A stretch of DNA of 64,000 nt from Cryobacterium sp. Y11 (GTDB lineage: Bacteria > Actinomycetota > Actinomycetes > Actinomycetales > Microbacteriaceae). This document shows positions 17,584 to 25,841 of this stretch, piece after piece. A program made the position numbers and the translations under genes. The stretch's first letter is position 1. The number at the start of each line of letters is the position of its first letter. The DNA lies in contig NZ_PJJO01000061.1 in assembly GCF_002929535.1 (NCBI RefSeq), positions 434,001-498,000 on the forward strand, in the 5' to 3' direction. Below the pieces are notes generated by a model. The model did no database searches and had not been told where the DNA came from. It was given only the letters and a program-made list of their open reading frames with translations.

Positions 17584-20570
17584 GACTCTGCTGCGCGTTG
17601 GGCGCTTGCTGACAGTGCGCGTCTAACCTCGTCCAAGAAGGCACGCCGATTGAACTTATCAGCTCCGATCACGCTGACCGGCTGTGACGGGTCGCTCTCG
17701 ACCGCTGCCGCTTCCTGATGGGTTAGCTTTTTGCCCGTCACGACGAGTACAGGAATATGTTCGGTTGTGGGGTCGTGTTGCAGGGTGTACACGATTTGAT
17801 AGCCGCTACAGTCTTCCATCATAAGGTTTAGCAGAATCAGATCGGGATGCAGGCGTCGTGCCATGTCAATTGACTCATCCTTGCTGGAGGCGCGTTCGAT
17901 GACGTACTCCGGTCTCGTCAGGAATCGTGCGATCACGTCGACTGTCTCGGGATCGTCGTCGGCGACGAGAACCCGACGGGTGCGGCGGGCATCCGGGCTG
18001 AGCCCGAGCGCCTCGAGCGCCTGCTGCAGCGCTTCTTCGCTGATTGGTTTTTCCAGCACGGCCGCCGCTCCGTGGGTCAGGGCGAGACTCACGTCGCCAT
18101 CACCAACGATAATGACGATGGGCACGGCAGCGAATTCCGAGTACTCATGCAGCCGGAGCAGAAAGCCCCAGCCGTTGACTCCGGGCAAACGAGCGTCGAG
18201 GGTGATGACGCTGAGCTGTTGAGTGTGTGAAATTTCCAAGCCTTTTTTGCCGGTACCGGCGACGATGACGCGGAAGCCTTCAGCCTCGAGCAGGACCTGA
18301 AGCATTTCGGCGCCCTTCGCGTCGTCGTCGATGACCAACGCGAGGTGGTGCTCAGAAGATGCGGCCCCTTCCGCGATTTCATGCAAAGCCTCAACGATTG
18401 GACGTGCTGGTTCATCGTCTGTGGCGTCCATTGGGTCTGCCTGTGTGTCGTCCGGAGGCGCGACGCCTGTGGAGTCTGAGGTCGCAACGTCTGTGGCGTC
18501 TGACAGCTTGACGTTCGCGTCGTTCATAGGCCGCTCCGAAGAAGAATTTCTAACCCCGACGGTACTGTCACTCGCGGTCTCGACCCGGAATTCGTTGTCT
18601 TGACCCTCCGAGGCTGTGCCCTCTGGCCGTACGACCTCACCGGCAACGACCGCGACGCCATTTTCCACTGCACTCGGTGGAGTAGTCGGCGCGGCGTTGG
18701 GGGTGCTGCCGATTTGCGGTGTGCTCCTGTCTTCGGGCCTGGTCGGTGCTGGGCTCCAACTCTCCGCGTCCGGAAGCACGGCGTCAGGCTTAATCACCTT
18801 CATTCCTGTGCCCGTCCATTCCGGAGCTTGAGTGTCGCTCGCGCCCAAGGGAAGCCAAGCGACGAAACTAGATCCGACACCTTCCTCGCTGGCAACGGCC
18901 ACGGTTCCGCCTTGAAGCTCCACTATCCGCTTGACCGTGGCGAGTCCCAACCCGGTTCCTTCGAATTTTCGTGCCAGGCTGCTGTCAATTTGACTAAAGG
19001 CAAGGAAAAGCTTCGATATGTTCTCAGCGGAGATTCCTATGCCTGTGTCGTCGACTCGTAGTTCCAAAAATTTGTCGACAGCACTTTTCGGTAGGGGAAA
19101 ATCATGAACCGACCATGTGCCGGGGATCTTTCCTACCGCGCTTCGGGTGACTCGTTTCGCCGAAAGCGTTATTGTTCCGTCGTCGGGGGTGAACTTCACT
19201 GCATTAGCCAGCAGGTTGTACACAATCTGCTTAATCTTGCGCCGGTCGAGGAGCGGAGTTCCTAAGTCGTCCCCGCCCCGATACATGAGGTGGAGGCTAT
19301 GCAGAGCGGCCTTTTCGCGAACTATCGTGAGGCTCTCCTCTAAAAGGGACCGCACATCGACTGATTCCAGCTCAATGTCCACCATTCCTGCTTCGATTTT
19401 GGACAGATCGAGGATGTCGTTTATGAGAGATAAGAGGTGGAGGCCGCTGGAATGAATATCCTCGATGTATTCACGCTGCGACTCGGTCAAGTTCCCTACG
19501 AGTCCTTCCTTGAGTACCTCGGAAAAGCCAATGACGGCGTTAAGCGGAGTACGCAGCTCATGAGACATCGTGGCTAAGAACTCTGTCTTCAAACGATTAG
19601 CGCGTTCCAACTCGAGATTCGTCTTCTGCAGAGCGCTCTCAAAACGCTTACGTTCTGTTACGTCGCGGGCCGAGGCGAAAACACCCTGCACCACCCGATC
19701 ACGATCGTAAAATGTGGCCGCATTGTATGACACATCCGTTTCATCACCGTTGAACGCCCGCACGGTGAGTTCATAATCGATGACCCTACTCTCGGCCAAT
19801 GCTCGCCTAATGGCCGTATCAGCCCGAACGGGATCGACGAAGAAATTACGGCACGGAGCACCAATGAGTTCATCCCTGGTGCGCCCGGTGAGTTCAATCA
19901 TCTGTTGATTTACATCGGAGATGACGCCAGTCGTGTCCGTCATCATTAGAGCATCAATGTTGGACTCGATAAGAGAACGGGTATAGAACTGCTGGTCACG
20001 AAGCCGTTGATCGAGAGCCGACTGCGTGACCGCAGCCTGATTGCGCGCCGTATTATCGGTACTGATCAGCAAATAACCGATAATTTCGGCGTCGCTGTCT
20101 CGCAACGCCGAAACGGACACTGTCGTAGGAAATCGACTGCCGTCTTTGCGAATCGCCGTCAGTTCGTAGACGTCTTCAATTCCCCGGCTCGCCTTGTAAA
20201 CCATCGCTTCAAAGCCAGGCTTGATGTTTTTACCGAATTCAGCGCTCAACGCTGCCGCCCGCGCATTGATCTCGTCAGGATCATGCATGAATCCCGGTAC
20301 AACCTTGTTCACCACATCATCAGCGGTATAGCCGAGCATACGCTGAGCTCCCACATTGAAAATCTGAATAACACCCTTGGCATCGGTGGCGACGCTGACA
20401 AAATTCGCGCTGTTAAAAATTGCATTCTGCAAGCTGACAGTCTGTTCCAACAAGTTTTTATCGGCAGCGTTCTTTTGTGCGTCTGAATACTCGTCATTCG
20501 TCAGCGTGGGCTCTTCCGAGTCCAGTTCCTCGTGCGGCGAAGTCTCGTTCTTGCTTTCAGCCTGTGTCAT
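17580..20570 (-). CDS. Soluble hybrid histidine kinase, PAS-PAS-HisKA-HATPase-REC-REC, paralogue A
   Basis: 996 residues from ATG 20570 (AGGAAGG 10 nt upstream; an in-frame TTG at 20615 lies before that site). Domains: acidic N-tail (1-40), PAS1 (about 41-175; FNVGAQRMLGYT), PAS2 (about 195-305), HisKA with phospho-His about 337 in ATMSHELRTPLNA, HATPase (about 435-590; N box NLLANAVKFTP, G boxes VDDTGIGIS and GTGLGLATVK), a long low-complexity linker rich in Asp, Thr, Ser and Pro, REC1 (about 740-860; Asp in ITLDARLPG) and REC2 (about 870-985). REC2 has Asn915 in LLNLMME where the phosphoacceptor Asp should be. No membrane segment, so a cytosolic sensor. Closely similar along its whole length to the kinase at 21274-24156, which runs the other way. 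Its DNA looks less GC-rich than the core genes. Confidence 0.92.
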   Translation of the reverse strand: MTQAESKNETSPHEELDSEEPTLTNDEYSDAQKNAADKNLLEQTVSLQNAIFNSANFVSVATDAKGVIQIFNVGAQRMLGYTADDVVNKVVPGFMHDPDEINARAAALSAEFGKNIKPGFEAMVYKASRGIEDVYELTAIRKDGSRFPTTVSVSALRDSDAEIIGYLLISTDNTARNQAAVTQSALDQRLRDQQFYTRSLIESNIDALMMTDTTGVISDVNQQMIELTGRTRDELIGAPCRNFFVDPVRADTAIRRALAESRVIDYELTVRAFNGDETDVSYNAATFYDRDRVVQGVFASARDVTERKRFESALQKTNLELERANRLKTEFLATMSHELRTPLNAVIGFSEVLKEGLVGNLTESQREYIEDIHSSGLHLLSLINDILDLSKIEAGMVDIELESVDVRSLLEESLTIVREKAALHSLHLMYRGGDDLGTPLLDRRKIKQIVYNLLANAVKFTPDDGTITLSAKRVTRSAVGKIPGTWSVHDFPLPKSAVDKFLELRVDDTGIGISAENISKLFLAFSQIDSSLARKFEGTGLGLATVKRIVELQGGTVAVASEEGVGSSFVAWLPLGASDTQAPEWTGTGMKVIKPDAVLPDAESWSPAPTRPEDRSTPQIGSTPNAAPTTPPSAVENGVAVVAGEVVRPEGTASEGQDNEFRVETASDSTVGVRNSSSERPMNDANVKLSDATDVATSDSTGVAPPDDTQADPMDATDDEPARPIVEALHEIAEGAASSEHHLALVIDDDAKGAEMLQVLLEAEGFRVIVAGTGKKGLEISHTQQLSVITLDARLPGVNGWGFLLRLHEYSEFAAVPIVIIVGDGDVSLALTHGAAAVLEKPISEEALQQALEALGLSPDARRTRRVLVADDDPETVDVIARFLTRPEYVIERASSKDESIDMARRLHPDLILLNLMMEDCSGYQIVYTLQHDPTTEHIPVLVVTGKKLTHQEAAAVESDPSQPVSVIGADKFNRRAFLDEVRRALSASAQRAAES

Positions 20571-21273
20571 GTCCAGCTCGCCTTCCTCGATCGACCAAAA
20601 GGAAATAGCGGTCAACTGTGAGGTTCACGGCAGATGAACCGCACGTTCGACGTGGTGCCGTGTCAAAGCGAATTGCTCGCCATTAAAAATTTTTCTACTA
20701 ATTTACATCATGCTGATCCTCCACGCACCCCTGTCGTGGGACTGATCACCGTTTTGGCTCGAGTCCTGTTACGCACGTTGCTGTCGTCGCGCTCGTCCGG
20801 GGCACGGTTCTTTTCATGGTCGAGGTGATCGGTCATTTCCTCGGTCAGCGCGGCATCAAGAAATGTTTTTGTGAACTGGCCTAGCAGCCTATTCGGACCG
20901 CCCAGGGCCAGGCCTTGCTCCTGAGCCAAGCGCAGTCATTCCTTCGCCGCCACCGCCTCACGGATCGGCTCAGATTTCGTTTTCTTCGTCACAGCATCAA
21001 GTGTCGTCACCACGGCACCTTTCCCGCCCGAACCATGTCCAGCACGTCAGGCCGGAAACACTGTTTAAGAGACAGTCCCGGCGGTGATATCGTCCCCCCG
21101 ATAGGGGTCATTTTCTGCTGCGTGCTATACCTTTGACTGAGGAAAATGTTCTCGTCGACGCGTAATTATCTAGTGAGGCGAAGCTGCCTACCGTGAGCCT
21201 CTTCCTCAGTACCGGCGAGCGATGCTGGCAGGCACGCCCGCACAGTCGATTGATCATGGAAGGCGTAACGACT
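20571..21273. other. 703-bp gap between the divergent kinases
   Basis: The gap holds the upstream regions of both kinases and a decayed IS256-type transposase (20708-21010, minus). Both kinase starts share a similar initiation context: a GGAAGGCG block about 10 nt before ATGACAC. AT-rich sequence at 20684-20716 (ATTAAAAATTTTTCTACTAATTTA in two parts) and a short CCCC/GGGG dyad near 21093-21107 are the other notable parts; the latter could be an insertion-sequence end. No confident promoter was found. Confidence 0.5.
20708..21010 (-). pseudogene. IS256-family transposase remnant (N-terminal fragment, in-frame stop)
   Basis: Read from GTG 21010 on the minus strand, the translation gives TTLDAVTKKTKSEPIREAVAAKE, then a TGA stop (20938-20936), then LRLAQEQGLALGGPNRLLGQ, FTKTFLDAALTEEMTDHL, and NVRNRTRAKTVIS. 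This is the N-terminal region of IS256/Mutator-type transposases. Similarity ends after about 90 codons, leaving no DDE catalytic domain, and the frame stops at 20708. It is a dead relic of an insertion between the two kinase genes. Confidence 0.85.
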
Positions 21274-24156
21274 ATGACACGCCACGGACGCAAAAATTAT
21301 CCCCACGCGTCGATAGTTGATCGGGGCCCCGTGGCAACCGAGACGGGGGCTGATGCGGGTGACTCGAACGAGCGCCAAAAGGTTTTGAAGAAGAAACTCT
21401 CGCGACAGACCGTCAGCCTGCAGGACGCGATCTTTAACAGCGTGAATTTTTCAAGTATTGCCACCGACGCCGATGGCGTCATTCAAATTTTCAATGTGGG
21501 TGCGCAGCGCATGCTGGGCTACACCGAGGAGGAAATCGTAAACAAGGTCGTGCCGGGGGACTTGCACGATCCAGAAGAAATCATCGCCCGGGCGGCTGAG
21601 CTGAGTGCTGCGGTCGGGGCGAAAGTTGAGCCTGGCTTTGAAGCACTCGTGTACAAGGCCAGCCGGGGCATAGAGGACATCTATGATTTGACGACGATTC
21701 GCAAGGATGGCAGTCGTTTTCCGACCACGATTTCGGTCACTGCCTTGCGCGACGCCGACAAGAAGATTATTGGCTATCTGTTGATCACTACCGACAATTC
21801 GGCGCGTAACCAGGCATCGATCGCCCAGTCTGTACTCGACCAACGACTGCGGGACCAACAGTTTTATACCCGGTCTCTCATCGAATCCAACATTGATGCG
21901 CTCATGATGACCGACACCAGGGGGATCATCTCTGACGTGAACCAGCAGATGATCGAATTGACCGGGCGTACCAGGGACGAGCTGATCGGCGCACCCTGCC
22001 GTAACTTCTTTACCAATCCAGCCCGGGCTGACACGGCGATAAAGCGTGCTCTGGTGGAGAGTACGGTGAGCGATTACGAACTCACGGTGCGTTCTATCGA
22101 CGGCAAAGAGACCGACGTCTCCTACAACGCCGCGACCTTCTATGATCGATATCGGGTGGTTCAGGGTGTTTTTGCTTCGGCCCGTGATGTAACCGAGCGC
22201 AAGCGTTTAGAGGGTGCGCTCCGTAAAACGAATATCGATTTGGAACACGCGAGCCGCATGAAGACGGAGTTTCTCGCGACGATGTCGCACGAATTACGCA
22301 CCCCGCTGAACGCCATCATCGGATTCTCTGAGGCGCTCAAGGACGGTCTCATGGGGGAGATGACCACTACCCAGCGTGAGTACATCGGGGACATCTACTC
22401 CAGTGGGCACCACCTCTTATCCCTGATCAATGACATCCTCGACCTATCCAAAGTTGAGGCTGGAATGATGGTCATCGAGTTGGAACCGGTGAATGTGCGT
22501 GCGCTACTAAACCAAAGTCTGTTGATCGTACGAGGTGATGCTTCGGCGCGTGGCCTGCACCTCGCCTTTGAGGGAGCGGAAAACCTGGGAGATCCGCTGC
22601 TTGACCGACGTAGAACCAAACAAATTGTTTATAACCTCTTGTCCAACGCCGTCAAGTTCACACCCGACAACGGGACGGTCACACTCAAAGCAAACCGGGT
22701 AGCCCGTGGCGCCGTAGGTACTATCGCCGGTACTCGGCCGGTGCATGATTTTCCGCTGCCCAAGAGCGACATTAAACACTTTTTAGAGATTCGTGTCGAC
22801 GATACGGGGATGGGGATTTCCGCCGAGAATATGTCCAAGCTTTTTCTCGCCTTCAGCCAGATCGATAGCACCTTGGCGCGAAAGTTTGAAGGCACTGGAC
22901 TCGGTCTCGCCACGGTCAAACGAATAGTGGAGCTTCAGGGGGGCACGGTGGCCGTGGCAAGTGAGACGGGTGAGGGTGCCAGTTTTGTCATCTGGATTCC
23001 GCTGGGCGCCACGGACGATGTCGCGCCAGCTTGGTCGGGCACGGAGGTGAAAATTTCGCGGGGTGGCGCCGAGCCCCGAGCAGCGAAAAGTAGAGGCGTA
23101 GCACCCAACCCGGTACACGACAAGCCCAAGCCGCATCCGTACCACGAACACCGCACAGCGGTCGGTGCAGGAGAGAACGGTTTCTTGTCTATCGACCCTG
23201 AACCGGCAGGCGCGGCACGGGGTGACGTTTCGAACCAAGAAGACGAGAGCACCCTGGGTGCCTCGGCATTGCCCTACCAGCCTGACCGAGAGGACAATGC
23301 CTCGGGGGTGTCGACGGAAAGGTCGCCGGGGGCGTCCGAGAACCCGCAAGGTCTACCCGCACACGATGGACAGGAGGAGAAACACGTTGCTCTCGTCATT
23401 GAGGACGACACCAAGGGCGCTGAAGTGCTTCGCCTCCTGCTGGAGGCCGAGGGATTTAAAGTCATTGTCGCTACCAGCGGCGAAGAAGGGCTGGAAATTG
23501 CTCCGCATCAGAATCTGAGTCTCATCACCCTGGACATCCGTCTGCCGGGGATTGACGGCTGGGGTTTTCTGTTGCGTTTGCACGAGTTTTCCGACCTCGC
23601 TGCGGTTCCGATCGTGATTATTGCGGGGAACACCGACGTGAGCCTGGCATTGACCCACGGCGCGGCCGCCGTGCTAGAGAAGCCGATCACCCGGGCTGCG
23701 CTGCAAGAGTCGTTGAAGGCGCTAGGCCTCAGCCCCGACGCGCTGCGCACCCGTCGCGTTCTGGTTGCCGATGACGATCCCGAAACTGTTGACGTGATCG
23801 CACGCTTCTTGACCCACCCAGAATATGTGGTTGAACGGGCCTTCACCAAGGATGACGCCATCGAGATGGCGCAGCGCTTGCATCCGGACCTCGTGCTGCT
23901 CAATCTCATGATGGAAGGGTTTAGTGGCTATGAAGTCGTGTTGGCACTACAAAGCGAAGAGCGGACCGAACATATTCCCGTGCTGATCGTGACCGGTAAG
24001 CCGCTGACCAGGCAGGAATCGGCAGCGGTGAACAGCGACCCGAGCCAGCCCGTGCGTGTGCTCGGCACCGAGAACTTTAACCGAACGTCATTCTTGGCCG
24101 AGGTCAAACGAGCTCTCAAGTCGGAAGGCCGTCGGAGCGGCCAGGCGGGCGGGTGA
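21274..24156 (+). CDS. Soluble hybrid histidine kinase, PAS-PAS-HisKA-HATPase-REC-REC, paralogue B
   Basis: 960 residues from ATG 21274, chosen because GGAAGG is 9 nt upstream and the context matches paralogue A; an in-frame GTG at 21193 would add 27 residues. Domains: N-tail (1-42), PAS1 (about 43-178), PAS2 (about 198-308), HisKA with phospho-His about 339 in ATMSHELRTPLNA, HATPase (about 440-595; NLLSNAVKFTP, VDDTGMGIS, GTGLGLATVK), a linker of ~110 residues that differs completely from paralogue A, REC1 (about 705-820; Asp in ITLDIRLPG) and REC2 (about 830-945). REC2 again has Asn (877) in LLNLMMEGFSG. No membrane helices. The response regulator gene follows after 4 nt. The input signal is unknown; two PAS domains suggest redox, light or small-ligand sensing. 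Confidence 0.92.
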   Translation: MTRHGRKNYPHASIVDRGPVATETGADAGDSNERQKVLKKKLSRQTVSLQDAIFNSVNFSSIATDADGVIQIFNVGAQRMLGYTEEEIVNKVVPGDLHDPEEIIARAAELSAAVGAKVEPGFEALVYKASRGIEDIYDLTTIRKDGSRFPTTISVTALRDADKKIIGYLLITTDNSARNQASIAQSVLDQRLRDQQFYTRSLIESNIDALMMTDTRGIISDVNQQMIELTGRTRDELIGAPCRNFFTNPARADTAIKRALVESTVSDYELTVRSIDGKETDVSYNAATFYDRYRVVQGVFASARDVTERKRLEGALRKTNIDLEHASRMKTEFLATMSHELRTPLNAIIGFSEALKDGLMGEMTTTQREYIGDIYSSGHHLLSLINDILDLSKVEAGMMVIELEPVNVRALLNQSLLIVRGDASARGLHLAFEGAENLGDPLLDRRRTKQIVYNLLSNAVKFTPDNGTVTLKANRVARGAVGTIAGTRPVHDFPLPKSDIKHFLEIRVDDTGMGISAENMSKLFLAFSQIDSTLARKFEGTGLGLATVKRIVELQGGTVAVASETGEGASFVIWIPLGATDDVAPAWSGTEVKISRGGAEPRAAKSRGVAPNPVHDKPKPHPYHEHRTAVGAGENGFLSIDPEPAGAARGDVSNQEDESTLGASALPYQPDREDNASGVSTERSPGASENPQGLPAHDGQEEKHVALVIEDDTKGAEVLRLLLEAEGFKVIVATSGEEGLEIAPHQNLSLITLDIRLPGIDGWGFLLRLHEFSDLAAVPIVIIAGNTDVSLALTHGAAAVLEKPITRAALQESLKALGLSPDALRTRRVLVADDDPETVDVIARFLTHPEYVVERAFTKDDAIEMAQRLHPDLVLLNLMMEGFSGYEVVLALQSEERTEHIPVLIVTGKPLTRQESAAVNSDPSQPVRVLGTENFNRTSFLAEVKRALKSEGRRSGQAGG

Positions 24157-24160
24157 TGCT

Positions 24161-24541
24161 GTGGCCAGAATTCGTATTATTGAAGACAATCCCCTCAATA
24201 TGAAGCTCGCCACTCTTCTCGTGAGCCGGGCGGGCCACTCGACTCTGGGAGCCGTTGACGCCGAAAGCGGATTGTTGCTCGCTCGGAACAAATTGCCGGA
24301 CCTGATTCTGATGGATATCCAGTTGCCGGGGATGAACGGCTTTGAACTGGCATCGGCCATTCGGGCGGCGGAACCACCAGGGACACGCATGCCGATTATG
24401 GCCATGACCGCCAGCGCTGGACCCGGCGACGCCGAGCATAGCCGCATAGCCGGCATGAACGAGTACCTCCTGCGCCCCCTGCACCTGGCCAAGTTGCGGA
24501 CAGCGCTGCTGAAATGGTTGCCGTTGGCGTCTGAACTCTAG
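24161..24541 (+). CDS. Single-domain (CheY-like) response regulator, paralogue B
   Basis: 126 residues from GTG 24161, 4 nt after the kinase stop, with GGCGGGCGGG just upstream. A receiver domain only: acidic IIEDN, phosphoacceptor in PDLILMDIQLPGMNG, Thr in MAMTASA. The usual Lys loop reads LLRPLHLA, so the conserved Lys before Pro is Arg here, unlike paralogue A (FITKPLQ). That change may alter its phosphorylation behaviour. No output domain. It converges on the ABC permease gene with a 7-nt gap. Confidence 0.9.
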   Translation: MARIRIIEDNPLNMKLATLLVSRAGHSTLGAVDAESGLLLARNKLPDLILMDIQLPGMNGFELASAIRAAEPPGTRMPIMAMTASAGPGDAEHSRIAGMNEYLLRPLHLAKLRTALLKWLPLASEL

Positions 24542-24548
24542 CCGGGTG

Positions 24549-25841
24549 CTACTCGTAGCGCAGGGACTCGATCGGGTTCTGCTTGGCCGCGCGCTGCGCC
24601 GGCAGGGTGCCGGAGAGGAACGCGATGAGCATGACCAGGCCGATAACGAGCGCGACGGAGGCCGGTTCGAAGAGCAGGATGTTCAGCCCGGGCAGACCGG
24701 ACAGCAAGCCTCGCGACAGCACGGCGCTCAGTGCCGAGCCGAGGCCGATGGCCACGCCAGCGCCGAGCGCACTGCCGAGGAATCCGATCACGATGGCCTC
24801 GAGGCTGAACAGCGTATAGACCTTGCCGCCGCTCATACCCATGGCCTTCATGAGACCGATTTCGCGGGTGCGTTCCTGCACGCTCATCAGCAGAGTATTA
24901 ATGATTCCGAATGCGGCAGCAATCAGGGCGATCACCGCGAAGGCGTTGAGCACACCCACGATGCCGGTGATCACGGTTTGCACGGCACCGAGCTGGTCTG
25001 CGATCGTGCTCGCGGTGTAGCCCTCACTAGCAAGATCGGCTTTGAGGGCTGTGATGCCATCGGCCGACAGCGCGGTGTCGAAGTGAGCTACGGCCACACC
25101 GTAGCTGGTCACAGCGGTATCGATTCCGCCGGACTGCGCATCGGCCAATTCGGCGATCAGAGCATCATTGGCTCCGGCCCCCGAGGCGAGCAGACTCTCC
25201 AGTGAGACGCCGACGATGGTGGCAGCGACCACGTGCTTCGCACCAAGAATGTCGGTAATACCGATCGAAACGGATGTCCCCACCGCGTCGGCCGCCGACG
25301 CAAAACCTAGCGGAGTCACAAAAGTATCTGGCAGCACGAGCTGCGCCGCGCTGGCGCTGCCGTCGAGCTGAGCGCCCGCCGTCAGGTCGGCTGTGGTCAC
25401 CGCCGAGGTGGCATTGATGCTGAACTCGTACGGGGTTCCTGACTCGGATTCAATGTAGTCGGCCTGCACGGCACGGATGGGGTCGACCGACTCGATACCG
25501 GCGACGTTGGCGATCGACGCGAGGTCGGCATCCGTTAGCGCCTTGGTCGTTGTTCCAGGGGGACCTTGCTGGCTCGCCACCGACGCGGAACTGGCTGCGT
25601 CATACTTCACGGGGCCATCGCCGGCCGTGCTGGCGTCGCTGGCCTGCGTGATGATGAACACGTCGGGGGAGCCGAGGGCGCCAACCTGGGCGTCGACGTA
25701 CTGGCTGACCCCGGCACCGACGGCATTAGTCAGGGTGAGGGTGAACGCTCCAACGAAGATCGCCAGAACGGTCAGGGTCGTGCGCAGCTTGCTGCGAAAG
25801 GTGTTGGAGATCGCGGAGATGATGAGGTCTTTGGTTCTCAT
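24549..25841 (-). CDS. ABC transporter permease, MacB/FtsX type
   Basis: 430 residues with the MacB-like layout: a signal-anchor helix near residues 15-40 (TTLTVLAIFVGAFTLTLTNA), a large extracytoplasmic domain (about 45-290), and three C-terminal helices of the FtsX domain (GVLNAFAVIALIAAAFGIIN, AIVIGFLGSALGAGVAIG, VALVIGLVMLIAFLSG). QERTREIGLMKAMGMS is the conserved cytoplasmic loop that meets the ATPase. It is coupled to the upstream ATPase gene by a 4-nt overlap. Such pairs usually export peptides, drugs or lipoprotein-related molecules; the substrate here is unknown. Confidence 0.9.
   Translation of the reverse strand: MRTKDLIISAISNTFRSKLRTTLTVLAIFVGAFTLTLTNAVGAGVSQYVDAQVGALGSPDVFIITQASDASTAGDGPVKYDAASSASVASQQGPPGTTTKALTDADLASIANVAGIESVDPIRAVQADYIESESGTPYEFSINATSAVTTADLTAGAQLDGSASAAQLVLPDTFVTPLGFASAADAVGTSVSIGITDILGAKHVVAATIVGVSLESLLASGAGANDALIAELADAQSGGIDTAVTSYGVAVAHFDTALSADGITALKADLASEGYTASTIADQLGAVQTVITGIVGVLNAFAVIALIAAAFGIINTLLMSVQERTREIGLMKAMGMSGGKVYTLFSLEAIVIGFLGSALGAGVAIGLGSALSAVLSRGLLSGLPGLNILLFEPASVALVIGLVMLIAFLSGTLPAQRAAKQNPIESLRYE

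Noticed and set aside
16751-24541. tRNA-Gln as the attachment site of an integrated island holding the kinase block
   Set aside because: No direct repeat of the tRNA 3' end was found near 24.5 kb or earlier, and no integrase gene is present.
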